Shown here: piece after piece, positions 6,087 to 7,255 of the stretch
How the letters are laid out: every line of letters begins with the position of its first letter
Position numbering within the stretch: position 1 is the first letter of the stretch
Origin: Hyphomicrobiaceae bacterium
GTDB taxonomy: Bacteria; Pseudomonadota; Alphaproteobacteria; Rhizobiales; Hyphomicrobiaceae
NCBI GenBank assembly: GCA_020442225.1
Contig: JAGRKR010000032.1
Location: 1 to 7,255 of the forward strand
DNA length: 7,255 bases
Direction: 5' to 3'
Notes under the pieces: generated by a model
Told to the model about the DNA's origin: nothing
The model's input: the letters and a program-made list of their open reading frames with translations, nothing else
The model's database searches: none
Program-made: the position numbers and the translations under genes

Positions 6087-6519
6087 TTTATTTTTATGGA
6101 CGGCAGAGATGGAAAAGCTGTCTTCAAGCAAAATGCAAGAAAAGACACGGAATTAATCGCATAAATTACTGAAAAGCGACGTTAACGAGACATTGCCAAT
6201 CGCGAACTACCCCAGAGAAGATTGATTACTTTTTTATTTATCGCAGTTTAGTCTTAAGTCTTGCGGCATTTTCCGGTATGCCTGGTGTGGTCGTCAGGGG
6301 CGGCTGGTCACGCGGGCCGAAGCGCGTTTCTATCGTTGCTCTTTGCCACCGGCACAGTCGTGCACGCTGTTCGGTCGGCTCAGCAGGCGCGGGCTGGCGG
6401 CGGGACCGGCCGCGGCTGCGTGGCGGGGGCTGGCAGTGCCGTCCGGACGCACGCATTTGCGTTTCCTTCATCCTTTGTGCGGCAGACTGTCCGGGAACCT
6501 CGAGCACAGGATCAAGCCA

Positions 6520-7005
6520 ATGTCCCTAGTCAAAGCCTTCGCCAAAGTGTTTTCCGTCGGTATCTTGGCGGCCGCAACGTTCGTCGGCGCTGCCAGCGCC
6601 AACGACCTTGTCGTTCGCTACGATCAATCGACGATCGTGCGGCTGCCGCGCGCGGCCTCGGACATCATCATCGGCAACCCGTCGATCGCCGACGTGTCCA
6701 TCCAGGGCGGCACGCTGCTGGTCATCACGGGCAAGACCTTCGGCACCACGAACGTCATCGCGCTCGACAGCGAGCAGAAGGTCATTCGTGATCAGCGCGT
6801 TCTCGTCACGCGCGACGATACGAAGATGGTGAGCCTGCATCAGGGCTCCGTCGGTCGCACGACCTACACGTGCGCGCCGCGTTGCCACGTCACGCTGACC
6901 ATCGGCGACGAGAAGTCCTATTACGAGCGCGTCAAGGAAGCGACGGAGAAGAAGCTGAAGATCTCCGAGGGCTCCGCCGACGGCGGTGCTCCAGCCGGAC
7001 AGTAA
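6520..7005 (+). CDS. Exported pilus assembly protein with a secretin-type N-terminal domain only
   Basis: The 161-residue protein has a Sec signal peptide (MSLVKAFAKV, then a hydrophobic stretch, likely cut after ASA at 25-27). Residues 28-100 match the N-terminal domain of CpaC: VVRYDQSTIVRLPRAASDIIIGNPSIADV lines up with VVRIGLNKSMMVELPRDVRDVIVSNPEILDAV in this window's secretin, and TGKTFGTTNVIALD with AKVYGQANAFFFD. No BON or secretin domain follows. The tail holds TYTCAPRC (Cys118 and Cys122), then VTLTIGD and a Lys/Glu-rich helix. Such stand-alone domain proteins occur beside alphaproteobacterial tad loci; a periplasmic role near the secretin is inferred. An in-frame TTG at 6343 would hide the signal peptide, so the ATG at 6520, 9 nt after AGG, is preferred. 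It is divergent from pilA and ends before a strong terminator. The exact role is unknown. Confidence 0.88.
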   Translation: MSLVKAFAKVFSVGILAAATFVGAASANDLVVRYDQSTIVRLPRAASDIIIGNPSIADVSIQGGTLLVITGKTFGTTNVIALDSEQKVIRDQRVLVTRDDTKMVSLHQGSVGRTTYTCAPRCHVTLTIGDEKSYYERVKEATEKKLKISEGSADGGAPAGQ

Positions 7006-7114
7006 TATAGAGTGCGTATGCGCGGCGCGCTGCCCGGGTGGCGCGCCGGAGGGCAGGCGATCCCGTCTGGCCGCAGCATCGCATGAGGGGAAGCACGGCA
7101 ATCGCGACCTCGGC
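7006..7114. other. 3' region of the rightward gene
   Basis: No gene is supported. A GC-rich hairpin GGCGCGC/GCGCGCC (7024-7030 with 7041-7047) begins 19 nt after the stop codon and has no U-tract. Its loop (TGCCC, 7031-7035) can also pair with GGGCA (7051-7055). Confidence 0.4.
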
Positions 7115-7171
7115 TGAAAAAGAAGCGGCACGGAGCAGGGTGGGGCAAGCCTGCGCCGTGCCGTTCTCTTT
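7115..7171 (+). terminator. Strong, probably bidirectional Rho-independent terminator
   Basis: CGGCACGGAGCAGG (7126-7139) pairs with CCTGCGCCGTGCCG (7150-7163): 13 of 14 pairs with one A-G mismatch, and a 10-nt loop. On the plus strand TTCTCTTT follows. On the minus strand the left flank gives TTCTTTTTC, so it can also stop leftward transcription. This suggests a converging gene to the right of the window (inference). Confidence 0.85.
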
Positions 7172-7255
7172 CAAGGCCACCTGGGCCTTCGACTCCCCGC
7201 TCGATCCGCCGATGGCGACTTGCGGCTGCAGTCGCCGGGGGTGAGGTGGACCTCC
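7172..7255. other. Right-end segment, unresolved
   Basis: No gene is identified. Two minus-strand frames are open to the window edge; one ends with TGA at 7171-7173, right at the terminator, and its outermost codons are G/C-ending, so it could be the end of a converging gene. Short inverted repeats occur: AAGGCC/GGCCTT (7173-7178, 7184-7189) and GGCGACT/AGTCGCC (7214-7220, 7230-7236). Too little sequence to decide. Confidence 0.3.

Larger units (their letters stand above)
5954..6519. other. Divergent intergenic region between pilA and the rightward gene (566 nt)
   Basis: No gene is supported here. The part from about 6040 to 6260 is clearly AT-rich with A and T runs, and fits a divergent promoter region. 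From about 6260 to 6519 the sequence turns GC-rich, and would be a leader of up to about 250 nt for the rightward gene. Open frames on both strands in the GC-rich half (for example minus 6238-6507) have mixed third-position composition and no ribosome-binding site. A weak rightward promoter candidate is TTGATT (6222-6227) with TTTAGT (6247-6252), at a long 19-nt spacing. Confidence 0.55.

Noticed and set aside
6238..6507. 89-codon minus-strand frame in the divergent intergenic region
   Set aside because: It begins with GTG without a ribosome-binding site, has mixed third-position composition unlike the neighbouring genes, and shows no recognisable motif.
6343..6519. Upstream in-frame TTG start for the rightward gene
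   Set aside because: It would place about 59 residues before a clear Sec signal peptide. The ATG at 6520 gives a normal exported protein.
1..7255. Insertion sequences, CRISPR arrays, tRNA or rRNA genes
   Set aside because: No transposase, no regularly spaced repeats and no tRNA-like or rRNA-like sequence was recognised on either strand.

Overview
The window is most of a Tad (Flp) type IVc pilus locus of the cpa type. High G+C, strongly G/C-biased third codon positions, the order pilA-cpaA-cpaB-cpaC-cpaD-cpaE-cpaF and the protein sequences all point to an alphaproteobacterium, most likely of the Hyphomicrobiales (Rhizobiales). The species cannot be told from the sequence alone.

Layout. Seven genes run leftward on the minus strand: pilA (5789-5953, Flp pilin), cpaA (5091-5588, prepilin peptidase), cpaB (4141-4938, periplasmic assembly protein), cpaC (2485-4098, outer-membrane secretin), cpaD (1724-2461, pilus lipoprotein), cpaE (402-1718, MinD/ParA-like localisation protein with a pseudo-receiver) and cpaF (1-389, N-terminus of the secretion ATPase, cut by the window edge). 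cpaB to cpaF are packed 5 to 42 nt apart and look like one operon. A compact double hairpin with a U-tract separates pilA from cpaA. A 152-nt gap separates cpaA from cpaB. From 5954 to 6519 lies a divergent intergenic region, AT-rich on the pilA side and GC-rich on the other. Rightward from 6520 to 7005 is a small exported protein that carries only the N-terminal domain seen in CpaC. It is followed by a strong, apparently bidirectional terminator at 7115-7171. The last 85 nt contain no gene I can identify.

How the parts work together. PilA is the pilin, and CpaA cleaves it at the inner membrane. CpaF powers assembly and CpaE helps place the machine at the pole. CpaC forms the outer-membrane channel, helped by CpaD and CpaB. 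The divergent protein probably acts in the periplasm near the secretin. The membrane platform genes (tadB/tadC) and pseudopilin genes (tadE/tadG) are not in the window; the platform genes would be expected to the left of cpaF.

I do not see a new biological system here. The points worth a second look are regulatory and architectural: the double hairpin after pilA, competing promoter signals upstream of pilA, a 14-nt translation-start sequence shared by cpaA and cpaB, a secretin gene with almost no Shine-Dalgarno sequence, and the stand-alone secretin-type N-domain protein with a paired-cysteine tail.
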